Assembly: GCA_024400565.1 (NCBI GenBank) | Contig: JAKSMQ010000017.1 | Location: 1 to 36,197, forward strand | Length of the DNA: 36,197 nucleotides | Source: Bacteroidales bacterium | GTDB lineage: Bacteria > Bacteroidota > Bacteroidia > Bacteroidales > P3 | Direction: 5' to 3' | Part shown: positions 1 through 7,294 of the stretch, piece by piece | Layout of the letters: every line of letters starts with the position of its first letter | Position numbering within the stretch: the first letter of the stretch is position 1 | Position numbers and translations under genes: made by a program | The notes under the pieces: model-generated | What the model was told of the DNA's origin: nothing | Databases searched by the model: none | Seen by the model: only the letters and a program-made list of their open reading frames with translations

Positions 1-51
1 CCCGACAGGCTGATTACAAATCAGCTACTCTACCAACTGAGTTACATCGGC
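1..51 (-). tRNA. tRNA-Thr (anticodon TGT), 3' part cut by the window edge
   Basis: Read on the minus strand, the 5' end GCCGATG lies at 51-45, followed by a D arm (CTCAGTTGGTAGAG) and an anticodon arm with stem GCTGA/TCAGC and loop TTTGTAA. This places TGT at positions 34-36 and predicts a threonine tRNA reading ACA. The variable loop, T arm and acceptor 3' strand lie outside the window. A Bacteroidota-type promoter sits just upstream at 98-129. Confidence 0.93.
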
Positions 52-97
52 TTTTCGACAGCTTTTTCAAACAACTCTTTCTTGACGAATGACGGCG

Positions 98-129
98 CAA
101 AAGTACATCATTTTTCCAAACTGACCAAA
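98..129 (-). promoter_or_regulatory. Promoter of the tRNA-Thr gene
   Basis: On the minus strand TTTG (129-126) is separated by 20 bp from TACTTTTG (105-98), matching the Bacteroidota vegetative promoter TTTG-N19/21-TAnnTTTG. Transcription would begin near 91, about 40 bases before the tRNA 5' end. The same TGTACTTTTGC core recurs at three other promoters in this window. Confidence 0.8.
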
Positions 130-488
130 TCTTTTTTCTTCTTTTGGGTCACTTTTCTATTATCATACTGGTTTTCAATACTACTTTTCTGCATTTTTTT
201 CTCCTCCCCTACTCGATTCTCTCTCGATTACGCCCTGTTTCCATTCTGTTTTTTCTCAATTTTGCCCTTTTTCAACATCTGTTTCTGGTCGTTTTCTGCC
301 CATTTTCGATATATTTCTCTGAAATTAAGAATTTTAGCTATATTTCGAAACAAAACTATGTTTTCTCATATTCCGTATAACTACTCTAGTTGAATGGATA
401 TTATGAATAGTTCTTATAATAAATAGACGTATCTGTTTCATTTTATAGAAAACGACATAGGGTTGTTTCTTTTGGGGGCATTCTGATG
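130..488. other. Gene-free AT-rich spacer
   Basis: T-rich sequence between the tRNA promoter and the first 11-bp repeat array. The reading frames across it are low-complexity Phe/Ser/Leu runs with no recognisable domain and overlap the tRNA promoter. I see no gene in it. Confidence 0.5.
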
Positions 489-587
489 GCAGTTTGCCTG
501 CACCTAGAGTCCACATTGGGTCTGCATAGCGTCCATATAGGCTACCCCAAATGGTATTTTGATGCTGTTTATATGGGGGCTTTGTCG
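489..587. repeat. 11-bp-period repeat array, locus A
   Basis: From 500 the sequence breaks into 11-bp units: GCACCTAGAGT, CCACATTGGGT, CTGCATAGCGT, CCATATAGGCT. They are followed from 544 by units in the opposite sense (ACCCCAAATGG, TATTTTGATGC, TGTTTATATGG). The unit consensus is roughly GCAYATAGNGT, the same as at loci B (7589-7731) and C (24812-24932). The two halves are imperfect inverted copies. It lies downstream of the phosphatase gene. Confidence 0.7.
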
Positions 588-651
588 AAACAAATAGGAG
601 TCGTTCTGCTTCTTATGGTCCAAGGCCTCATCTGTTTTCAACAATCAGCAT

Positions 652-674
652 CGCCCTAACTACCAGTTAGAGCG
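652..674. other. Small hairpin downstream of the PP2C gene
   Basis: CGC-C-CTAACT, loop ACC, AGTTAG-A-GCG gives a nine-pair stem with one mismatch, 27 bases past the stop of the phosphatase gene. There is no T-run after it on the minus strand, so a role as terminator is only possible. Confidence 0.3.
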
Positions 675-700
675 ACGCCTGATCATTCTCATTGGAGACC

Positions 701-2035
701 TTATTCTTCTTTCTTATTGTCGGTTGCTTCCGGCTTGTTTGTTTCTTTTGGGGTATTGGGGTCCTTTGATTGTGCCTTCGGCATTTCGGCTTTTTCCGAC
801 TTGCTGTCTGATTTCTGAGACTTGGCCGATTCCTTATTATCTTTCAAGGCCCTTTCTTTTGCTCTCCTCTCTATCTCTTTATTTTCTACAGTTTTCTTGT
901 CTGAATCGCCTGTAATCTGTTCTATCGTTCTGGAAAGATCTTCGTTGGGGACCGAAGCATCCTTATTGGAATCATGGTTTTTCTTATCTACTACCTCTTT
1001 CCGAACCTTTTCCACTTTACTTTGATGTTTCTGTTTAGGATTGATAACCAACAGCCAGACCAAAGCCAAGATAGCAGCCAGCAACACCAATATTAAAGGT
1101 AGGTTAGACTTGGGGGACTTAGGTTCAGCCGGTATGTGAGCATCAGGTCTGTTATTAGGAGCATTAACCGCTACAGGTCGGGTTGCATGGGGGACAGGAG
1201 TACTCCTCTTTGTTTTATCGTCAGACTCGACTACATATGCTGAGATTTCTTCTGCGTCATCGGTCTCGACCACACCTGTGACCTCCTGGATAGGAATAAG
1301 ATAGGCCGTATAATTGTCTCTAGTCTTATCCTTGCTTTCTTTCTCTAGAAGCGCTATTTTTTCTCGGTCAGGCAAATCGAGTGCAAGAATCTCGACCAGA
1401 CGGTCGTTCGAAACCTGCTCCAATACGCCATCGGAGCAAAGGAACAGGTAATCACCCGACTGAATATCGGTAAGGTTATGAACTTCTGCCTTAAAATGTT
1501 CAGCATGAGGCTGAATAGCCTTTGTAATGACATTCTTTCGGGGGAAGGTCTTAGCCTCTTCGGGTGTAAGTTCTCCTGCCTGTACCAGCATATTAACCAG
1601 ACTATGATCCGAGCTCTGGTACATCATACCGGTTGCAGGGCGGATAAGATAGATTCGGCTGTCACCCATGTGGGCCGCAAGCACGCCATTCTCATGCAGA
1701 CATACTACGGTCAGGGTAGTCGCCATCGTGCAACGAGAGCCATCCCCTTTGTCTATTGACTCCAGATATTCATATGCATTATCTATTGCCAATTGGACAT
1801 CAGTTGCATCCAACACCGGTTTTGTCATCATGATATCCGTAAGGGTCTCGCCGATAACACGCGAGGCATTCTGAGATGCCACTTCGCCTTGGTCGCTACC
1901 ACCCACTCCATCGCAAAGGACAAAAACACGACCTTGGGCAGAGGCCTTTTCAAAGGCTGGCCACACGGCGTCTTCCTGATCTTCTTTACGTCCTATATAA
2001 CTATAGCCTAAAGGCTGGCGTAATATAAATTGCAT
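701..2035 (-). CDS. Membrane-anchored PP2C-family serine/threonine phosphatase
   Basis: 444 residues. Residues 1-250 form a bacterial PP2C (Stp1-like) domain that should remove phosphate from Ser/Thr using two metal ions. Visible metal-site motifs are GRKEDQED near 15-22, CDGVGG at 41-46 (D42), HMGDSR at 122-127, CSDGV at 200-204 and RDN at 239-241. A linker of about 60 residues rich in Pro and Asn leads to one membrane segment (about 312-331), then about 110 residues very rich in Lys, Glu and Ser that probably lie outside the membrane. It is the last gene of the minus-strand signalling island and the natural eraser for the phospho-threonine read by the two FHA proteins upstream. A gap of 144 bp with an inverted repeat separates it from the FHA gene, so it may have its own control. 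The phosphatase assignment is firm; substrates are unknown. Confidence 0.92.
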   Translation of the reverse strand: MQFILRQPLGYSYIGRKEDQEDAVWPAFEKASAQGRVFVLCDGVGGSDQGEVASQNASRVIGETLTDIMMTKPVLDATDVQLAIDNAYEYLESIDKGDGSRCTMATTLTVVCLHENGVLAAHMGDSRIYLIRPATGMMYQSSDHSLVNMLVQAGELTPEEAKTFPRKNVITKAIQPHAEHFKAEVHNLTDIQSGDYLFLCSDGVLEQVSNDRLVEILALDLPDREKIALLEKESKDKTRDNYTAYLIPIQEVTGVVETDDAEEISAYVVESDDKTKRSTPVPHATRPVAVNAPNNRPDAHIPAEPKSPKSNLPLILVLLAAILALVWLLVINPKQKHQSKVEKVRKEVVDKKNHDSNKDASVPNEDLSRTIEQITGDSDKKTVENKEIERRAKERALKDNKESAKSQKSDSKSEKAEMPKAQSKDPNTPKETNKPEATDNKKEE

Positions 2036-2109
2036 TTCAATTATTTTTTAGTTACTCTTTTCGATTAACAAAAGCCAAGGTTGTTGCTAATCTGGTATTT
2101 CTATATAAA

Positions 2110-2162
2110 GAATATTACCCTGGCGAGACAAATGTTTCTAAGTAATACCTGGAGTAATATTC
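2110..2162. repeat. Inverted repeat upstream of the PP2C gene
   Basis: The 9-bp arms GAATATTAC (2110-2118) and GTAATATTC (2154-2162) are perfect inverted copies 35 bp apart, in the only sizeable gap between the FHA gene (stop at 2180) and the phosphatase start (2035). It could be an operator or a hairpin in the operon mRNA. No clear TAnnTTTG element was found next to it. Confidence 0.45.
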
Positions 2163-2179
2163 TTCATATACTTTTCAAT

Positions 2180-2743
2180 CTAACAGTCAATCATGGTTCC
2201 CTCCTGGTAAAGACCGGGGCGTTCGAAGAGCAATTCAGTATGGCCGAAACGCAATCTATCGCCAAAGTTCAGTACCATAATTGAGGAGTTTTCTATCTTG
2301 TTCCCGTTGATGACAATAGGATTTTTGGGATTGGTAGGTTCTATCATGTGACGCAAACCAGCTTCGGTCTGTTTGATAATGATGCGGGCATGATTGCGAC
2401 TCATAAACCTGTCTCCATTATCTATCTTCACTTCTGCCTGACATCCTACGCCTAAACGGCCAAAAGAGGTAGAACCGATATGAAGACCATATTCCTTTTC
2501 TCCCAGATAAAGAGAACCGACGGTATTATCCATTTGCCCGAAGTTGACCTGAGTGGGTTCTGCATCACCCTTAGGATCATTAGAATTATACCCCGAAAGA
2601 GCAGCCATTCTAAATTCCGATACTTTAGCCCTGTACTTACATTGGGGGCAAGAAAGCATCTTGTCGTTAATCCCTGGTTTATCCCCGATCAGCAGATCGC
2701 TTTTACAATTGGGACATTTGGCTTTGAAACGATTATCTTCCAT
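2180..2743 (-). CDS. Zinc-ribbon plus FHA domain protein
   Basis: 187 residues, no signal or membrane segment, so cytoplasmic. The N-terminus carries a zinc ribbon with Cys pairs CPNC (10-13) and CPQC (32-35). Residues from about 72 to the C-terminus form an FHA domain, the phospho-threonine-binding fold, with FGRLG, MSRNH and a late VINGNK segment as the usual binding-loop motifs. The start codon follows the stop of the upstream gene by two bases, so the two are translated from one message. The neighbour gene at 4838-5521 has the same two modules in the reverse order (FHA first, zinc ribbon last). The likely role is adaptor that docks on phosphorylated partners; the partner is unknown. Confidence 0.85.
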   Translation of the reverse strand: MEDNRFKAKCPNCKSDLLIGDKPGINDKMLSCPQCKYRAKVSEFRMAALSGYNSNDPKGDAEPTQVNFGQMDNTVGSLYLGEKEYGLHIGSTSFGRLGVGCQAEVKIDNGDRFMSRNHARIIIKQTEAGLRHMIEPTNPKNPIVINGNKIENSSIMVLNFGDRLRFGHTELLFERPGLYQEGTMIDC

Positions 2744-2745
2744 AA

Positions 2746-3951
2746 TTATACTATAGATGCATCGTTCATATAATCGGGCATTCCGCTATCGTCCATTCCG
2801 TTATAGGCCATATCGTTGCCTACTTCAGAATAGTTATCTATCGTCATCTCAGGTCCCTGGGGCATTTCTACTCCCGAGCCGGGAACCATATAGACCTCAT
2901 TATCGTCTACTACAGAATTACCATTTTCGTCAACTACCAGTACGTCTACATAGCCATCCTGGTCTGCATCAACTACAACAGCCTCAACGCCACCTACATT
3001 TAATGAGGCAACATCAACCTGAACATCGTCGTCAATCGTTACATTATGAGCAACTCCTATTACTTCAACCTCTATGTCATCATTATTCGAAGCCATATTT
3101 GCGGTTCCATGGCTACCGAAGACAGATTCATTGTATGCCGCACGTTCTGCTGAAGACATCGAGTTCCACTCGGTCTCATAATAGGTTCCATACAGTTTGC
3201 CATGCCATTCAAAAACGCCGCCTGCGCCAACCTCACTACGGGCAGAAGCAAAAGCTTGGCTAAAGCTCATGCTATCGTTTACATTATCTGCCATCGGAGC
3301 TGTGCCATGATATTCAACATCATTATAATGATGAGCCACAGGTGCAGATGTATGTGCTGCCGAAGTAGCTTGTGAAGCATGGTCTGTATGAATATGAACA
3401 TGTGTAGTATGAGAGTTGGCACCCATTGCTGCAGAATTACTGATCTGAGACTCTTCGGCGCTGGTCGAAACCGCAGGGGTAAGTTCCTCCTCCTGAGCAT
3501 GACCATGATACTGAGCTACTCTTTGCTCTACCGCAGAGTTGTATTGCATACGCTCTTCGGGAGTCATCTTCTCCCACTCGTCCTGCATATAGGTTCCATA
3601 AACTTTTCCGTGCCACTCAAAAACGCCATAAGGGCCAACCTGCTCACGTGCCGAAGCAAATGCCTCATTAAAACTCATATCATCGGAAACAATACCTGCA
3701 GGAGCAGGAGCCGCCTGACCCATGACTGAGGCCTCAACCTCTTCGGTCTGCTCTTCACCACCATGAGTATTCATAGCATAGGCTGTACCTCCGACAATGG
3801 CACCTGCGCCAGCTACAGCAGCTGCAGCTATTGCAATCTTCTTGCCATTATTACTTTTCTCTTTTGCTGCAACAGGTTCTTCGGAACGGGTAGTTTCTTC
3901 GTTGTTGTAAACCTCTGTACGTTCGTTGTCAAAAATAGTTTCGTCGTTCAT
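2746..3951 (-). CDS. Membrane protein with a duplicated FEWHGKxYGTY module and EF-hand-like loops
   Basis: 401 residues from the start at 3951. A longer frame to 3999 exists, but its first codon lies inside the promoter -7 element, so 3951 is preferred. Order: acidic N-terminal tail (1-35), one Ala/Gly-rich membrane segment (39-59), module 1 (about 90-143), a His/Ser/Thr-rich linker with HTTHVHIHTDH, module 2 (about 226-277), then an acidic C-terminal domain. The two modules share MSFxxAFASAR, VFEWHGKxYGTY, EW, ER and YN. The C-terminal part contains DADQDGYVD (about 328-336) and DENGNSVVDDNE (341-352), which resemble calcium loops. It is first in the promoter-proximal half of the island and shares a message with the zinc-ribbon FHA gene. 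I do not know a named family for the module and cannot assign a biochemical role. Confidence 0.75.
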   Translation of the reverse strand: MNDETIFDNERTEVYNNEETTRSEEPVAAKEKSNNGKKIAIAAAAVAGAGAIVGGTAYAMNTHGGEEQTEEVEASVMGQAAPAPAGIVSDDMSFNEAFASAREQVGPYGVFEWHGKVYGTYMQDEWEKMTPEERMQYNSAVEQRVAQYHGHAQEEELTPAVSTSAEESQISNSAAMGANSHTTHVHIHTDHASQATSAAHTSAPVAHHYNDVEYHGTAPMADNVNDSMSFSQAFASARSEVGAGGVFEWHGKLYGTYYETEWNSMSSAERAAYNESVFGSHGTANMASNNDDIEVEVIGVAHNVTIDDDVQVDVASLNVGGVEAVVVDADQDGYVDVLVVDENGNSVVDDNEVYMVPGSGVEMPQGPEMTIDNYSEVGNDMAYNGMDDSGMPDYMNDASIV

Positions 3952-3996
3952 TGTAATATTGTTTTTATGTTTAATTTTTCCGTTTGATTGATGATG

Positions 3997-4027
3997 CAAA
4001 AGTACATCTTATTTTTCAAATAGCAAA
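3997..4027 (-). promoter_or_regulatory. Promoter of the repeat-module/FHA genes
   Basis: On the minus strand TTTG (4027-4024) lies exactly 19 bp before TACTTTTG (4004-3997), a full match to the Bacteroidota promoter. Transcription should start near 3990, leaving a leader of about 40 bases to the start codon at 3951. This rules out the longer reading frame that begins at 3999. It shows that the island has an internal promoter in addition to the one upstream of the LytTR gene. Confidence 0.85.
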
Positions 4028-4121
4028 GATATCAAATCTATACTTTACGAAATTATCGTTTTGGATGGTCAAACGCCACTTTCCTTATGCGAATAGTTCT
4101 GGGCCTTTTGACAAAAATCTG

Positions 4122-4850
4122 CTATTTGAGAGAGGAAATTACCATATTATTATTAAATTTGCCCCACATTACAGGGTGCTGTCTGTTTCGGGATGAACTC
4201 TTTACATTTCTGCTCACATAAGAGAAAATCTCCTGAGCTGTAACATACTTGTCGCCATTATAATCAGCATTCCCGCGAAGCCCATTTACAAGATTTATCG
4301 TAAACAGGCCTCCACCTCTGGGCGACTCTATAGAATATTCGCTTCCTCTGGAGGAGAGGAAAAACATTACGCTTGAACTCTTGACCTTGCTTGTGGCATT
4401 CGACTTATCCTGCCTCATGCCTCCACTATGGCAGGCATCAGCAAAAACCATCTTCCTCCTTGCCAGGCTGGTCTTGAAGACCCGTTGCATCTCGCCATAG
4501 GTTAGCAGATTTGCACCCGTTGACGTAATATCGTAAGGGCAGAATCCTCCTTGCAGACCATGACCAGAGAAGAAGAAAATTACAGCATCCTCTCCACTTG
4601 CCATATTGCAGACCTTTCTCAAGGCAGCCAGAATATTGGCCTTAGTAGCCGAATTGCCGGTATATCGATATACTACAGCCCCCTGGCGTTGCATAATGCT
4701 GCAAAAGTTAGCCACATCAGTCTCGCAATAGCGAAGCCGACTGCCATTGGCATACTTGTTGATACCTGCTGCCACGACATAGGTTTTTGCGTGAGCCACA
4801 GGCACGAAGGCCAGGAAAAGGGCAATAATAACAAGTCTTACTCTTTCCAT
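4122..4850 (-). CDS. Exported caspase-like (C14/metacaspase) peptidase with EF-hand-like loop
   Basis: 242 residues from the ATG at 4850; a start at 4871 is possible but puts charged residues ahead of the signal peptide. Residues 1-21 look like a signal peptide (RLVIIALFLAFVPVAHA), so the enzyme probably acts in the periplasm or beyond. The caspase fold is shown by FFFSGHG (catalytic His97) and FADACHSGG (catalytic Cys140), the His/Cys dyad of family C14. Near residues 200-212 DYNGDKYVTAQE fits a 12-residue EF-hand loop (D, N, D, Y, T, E at positions 1, 3, 5, 7, 9, 12), so calcium control is plausible. The gene overlaps the end of the FHA membrane protein gene by 13 bases, so the two are translationally coupled. 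Metacaspases usually cut after Arg or Lys; the substrate here is unknown. Confidence 0.9.
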   Translation of the reverse strand: MERVRLVIIALFLAFVPVAHAKTYVVAAGINKYANGSRLRYCETDVANFCSIMQRQGAVVYRYTGNSATKANILAALRKVCNMASGEDAVIFFFSGHGLQGGFCPYDITSTGANLLTYGEMQRVFKTSLARRKMVFADACHSGGMRQDKSNATSKVKSSSVMFFLSSRGSEYSIESPRGGGLFTINLVNGLRGNADYNGDKYVTAQEIFSYVSRNVKSSSRNRQHPVMWGKFNNNMVISSLK

Positions 4851-5521
4851 TCTGCTTTGCCACAACTGCATTTCCCTTGAGCCACAAGTCCCTCGTAGGG
4901 GGTAAATCCTAAAAACTTTTTACATTTAGGACATACATAATCCACCTGGAACTTATTGTTAAGATCGTTCATTTTAACAGGCAACTCCATCGAGGCAGAA
5001 CTCGATTTCTTAAACATAACTATCATCAATACCAAAGATAGCACAACACCTGATACTTTTAGAACACTCATAATCGGGTCGTTGCTCTGGCCTACAAAAG
5101 CAAAGACGACGGCTATAACCATTGGTATCAAACTGGGAATACGCATCATCATCTGTTTCTTAGTATTGTCTTGCTGCAGACGAATCTTCTCCTCGTTATA
5201 GTTATCCCATACCTTTTTCAGATGCCTGATGCTTACCTGCTCTGGTCCTGATTGTTTAGCAGGGCAGACGACAGGTTTGGTTTGTGGGAACAGTTTTGCG
5301 AGTGGCAGCTGATAGTTTGAGCCCAGCATCACAACGCTATTCATATCCACCTCTTTCCTTACAATCTGCATGCCGTTTACATAAGTACCTCCGGCCGAAC
5401 CCAAATCTTCCAACTGTATCTTTCCGTTGGGAAGAAGCGTGCATTTAACATGCTTTCGGCTTACCGAACGGTCATTAATCTGAAAAGGCTGATTACCTTC
5501 ACGTCCAACAATAAATTCCAT
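4838..5521 (-). CDS. FHA domain membrane protein with C-terminal zinc ribbon
   Basis: 227 residues. The first 75 form a canonical FHA domain with VGREG at the start, SVSRKH (about 19-24) and GTYVNG (about 45-50), the loops that hold phospho-threonine. A charged, Gln-rich linker leads to two membrane segments (about 127-145 and 153-171, the second ending in VLMIVMF). The C-terminus is a zinc ribbon with CPKC and CSC, probably cytoplasmic like the FHA domain because two membrane passes return the chain to the same side. It sits between the LytTR gene (2-base gap) and the metacaspase gene (13-base overlap). It may be the membrane dock of the system, linking cytoplasmic phosphorylation to the exported peptidase; that link is inference. 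Confidence 0.88.
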   Translation of the reverse strand: MEFIVGREGNQPFQINDRSVSRKHVKCTLLPNGKIQLEDLGSAGGTYVNGMQIVRKEVDMNSVVMLGSNYQLPLAKLFPQTKPVVCPAKQSGPEQVSIRHLKKVWDNYNEEKIRLQQDNTKKQMMMRIPSLIPMVIAVVFAFVGQSNDPIMSVLKVSGVVLSLVLMIVMFKKSSSASMELPVKMNDLNNKFQVDYVCPKCKKFLGFTPYEGLVAQGKCSCGKAEWKE

Positions 5522-5523
5522 AT

Positions 5524-5892
5524 CTATCTTTCAGTATTTTCACTAAGAGTTTGTTTGAGCGATTTCAAGGCCTCCTTCGAGACAGAGAGACGGATTGGCT
5601 GAATCACATCCCAGTCGGTCAATATCAGATGTTGTTTGGGAATGTTAATTTGAGCCACATATCGACGATCAATAATAAAACGGCGGCCGATACGGATAAA
5701 GCGCCCCTGCACATCGGGAGTTCCATATTTCTGAATTGTATCTTGAATCTGCTGGAGCGAAAGCATCACAACCGGACTCATACCATTACGAAAATGAAGG
5801 TGAACGTAATTACTGTCAGCCTCAGCATAAATAAGCTTATCCAGATCGACCTTCAATAACTCGTCACGGGTTTTATAAATAATAGGAATCAT
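5524..5892 (-). CDS. Stand-alone LytTR DNA-binding regulator
   Basis: 122 residues, almost entirely one LytTR domain: IYAEADSNYVHLHF in the first half, then VQGRFIRIGRRFIIDRRYV with the basic stretch typical of the DNA-contact strands. There is no receiver domain, membrane segment or sensor, so its activity must be controlled by expression or a partner. It is the first gene of the minus-strand island, two bases ahead of the FHA membrane protein gene, and has a promoter element at 5960-5967. It may regulate the island itself, with the inverted repeat at 2110-2162 and the region 3952-4060 as possible targets (inference). Confidence 0.88.
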   Translation of the reverse strand: MIPIIYKTRDELLKVDLDKLIYAEADSNYVHLHFRNGMSPVVMLSLQQIQDTIQKYGTPDVQGRFIRIGRRFIIDRRYVAQINIPKQHLILTDWDVIQPIRLSVSKEALKSLKQTLSENTER

Positions 5893-5959
5893 AAACCACT
5901 AAATACTTGCTATATTCTGTCGCAAATGCAACTTTATTTATATAATCTCTATCAGAGTG

Positions 5960-5967
5960 CAAAGATA
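5960..5967 (-). promoter_or_regulatory. Promoter -7 element of the LytTR operon
   Basis: TATCTTTG on the minus strand matches TAnnTTTG and lies 68 bases before the LytTR start codon. The expected TTTG about 19-21 bp upstream is not evident, so the promoter may be weak or activator dependent. Confidence 0.55.
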
Positions 5968-6040
5968 CGATATTTTTTTGAATGAAGGATGAAAAAGTTA
6001 TTTTATTGAACCATAACATCTCTCTCTCAATCTCTGGAGG

Positions 6041-6061
6041 GATAGAATGCATTATTCTATC
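6041..6061. other. Perfect 8-bp stem hairpin
   Basis: GATAGAAT and ATTCTATC are separated by five bases. It lies downstream of the broken gene ending at 6203 and upstream of the LytTR promoter. With no T-run on the minus strand it is not a standard terminator; it might be a binding site. Confidence 0.35.
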
Positions 6062-6202
6062 GATTGATTTTGAGGAATTTTTATTATTTTTATATCTTCC
6101 TATATATTATAGTTTCTTTCTTGTTAATAATACGTACTAGGGGGCTTTATGTTTCAGCGAAACGAAACTTTATCGTATCTATGAGAGGAACTATGGGTGG
6201 GG

Positions 6203-7294
6203 CTATTTTTGGACGCGGGGGCAGCCTTTGCTTTCGAGCCACTCCCAGATGATGCTGATTGGGATATGCTCCTCGGACGAGATGCGGGCTACCTGTTGGT
6301 TCATATAGTCCACGAAGGCCTTGCGTCCCTCTTTGCGCTTTTTGGTGAATGGCGTCAGCATTCGCTGGTACTCGTCGCTTGAAAGCTCGCCCGTTTCGAA
6401 TAGGACTCGGCAGGAACTCTTGTCTAGCTGAAACTGCTCTTCTGACGCCATATAGGCATCACGTCTGACACGATATTCTTCGACCAATGGCTCTAACAGA
6501 AACTCGCAGAGTCGAAGACTTACCTCCCTGTAGCTCTCTTCCAGTTGTCTGGTCTTATCCTTCTACTGTTCAAGGTGCTGCTGGGCAGACTGGCATCGGC
6601 TCTCATGCCACTCTATCTCCTTCGATAGGCGTACGGCATCGGGAAGCTCGCGAGAGGCCAGCACGTCGGCAACCTCCTGGAGCGTATAGGCCTGATACAT
6701 CTGCTTGGCTTGATTGTATCGGCTGTTGATGGGGGCAAAACTACTCCACACCTCTATGAATTTATTGAAGATAATCTGCTCGCTGGTTCCGTTGGGATAG
6801 ACGCAACGGCATCGGTTGCTCCCCGAGAGGGGACTGCCCAGGATGAGATAGGTCAGAGCCTCATTCCCGGCGAGATCTCTGCATACAAGCTGTTCGTTTC
6901 GGAGCCACCATTCGATATATACGCCCAAGGTGGGAGAAGCAAATCCGCTACCCCCTGAGTAGGCAAGCCCCGAATGGACGGGCACGGGAGCAAGAAACAT
7001 ACGGCTGTCCTTGAGGATAGCTTCGGCATTACGATAAAACAGGAAAGCATGGTCTAAAAAGAACTGAAGGTCTTCGTCCTCCTTTCTGTTTAGCATAGAA
7101 CGGGTGTCCGCCTCGATCTTCTTGGCAGAACGTTTGTCCTTGAGTCGGAAAAATGTGCCCGTAGCATCCAGATTCATCTCGTCGTCGAGCAGGGTCTTCT
7201 GGACGGAATCCTTGCGATAACATTTCAGAATCGTGCCGTCGATAAGCTGAATGAGGTCTCTTGTCTGCTCTTTTTCTTGTTCCTTGTTTTTCAT
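6203..7294 (-). pseudogene. Gene of unknown function interrupted by one in-frame TAG codon
   Basis: The frame opened by ATG at 7294 runs 243 codons to a TAG at 6565-6563. It then continues in the same frame without another stop for 25 codons (KDKTRQLEESYRE...) to a Met at 6487 and on to the true end at 6203, about 363 codons in all. The protein around the stop is Gln/Glu/Lys-rich and helical (SAQQHLEQ, stop, KDKTRQLEES), as in a coiled coil, so a single CAG-to-TAG change would explain the break. The first part has a charged N-terminus, a Gly/Ser-rich patch (SGLAYSGGSGFASP) and WWLRNE; the last part is charged and helical. No signal peptide. I do not recognise the family. TAG ends several intact genes nearby (murA, rnc, the flippase), so recoding is unlikely. 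A truncated 243-residue product remains possible. Confidence 0.72.

Larger units (their letters stand above)
5893..6202. other. Intergenic region upstream of the LytTR gene
   Basis: It holds the -7 element at 5960-5967 and a hairpin at 6041-6061 (GATAGAAT, loop GCATT, ATTCTATC), flanked by TCAATC (6027-6032) and GATTGA (6062-6067), then AT-rich sequence. No reading frame of interest. Confidence 0.5.

Noticed and set aside
82-393. Open frame of 103 codons in the AT-rich spacer
   Set aside because: Low-complexity Phe/Leu/Ser protein overlapping the tRNA promoter; no domain and no start context.
6563-6565. TAG read as glutamine, as in some gut phages
   Set aside because: Several intact host genes here end in TAG (murA, rnc, flippase, acyltransferase), and no suppressor tRNA is seen.
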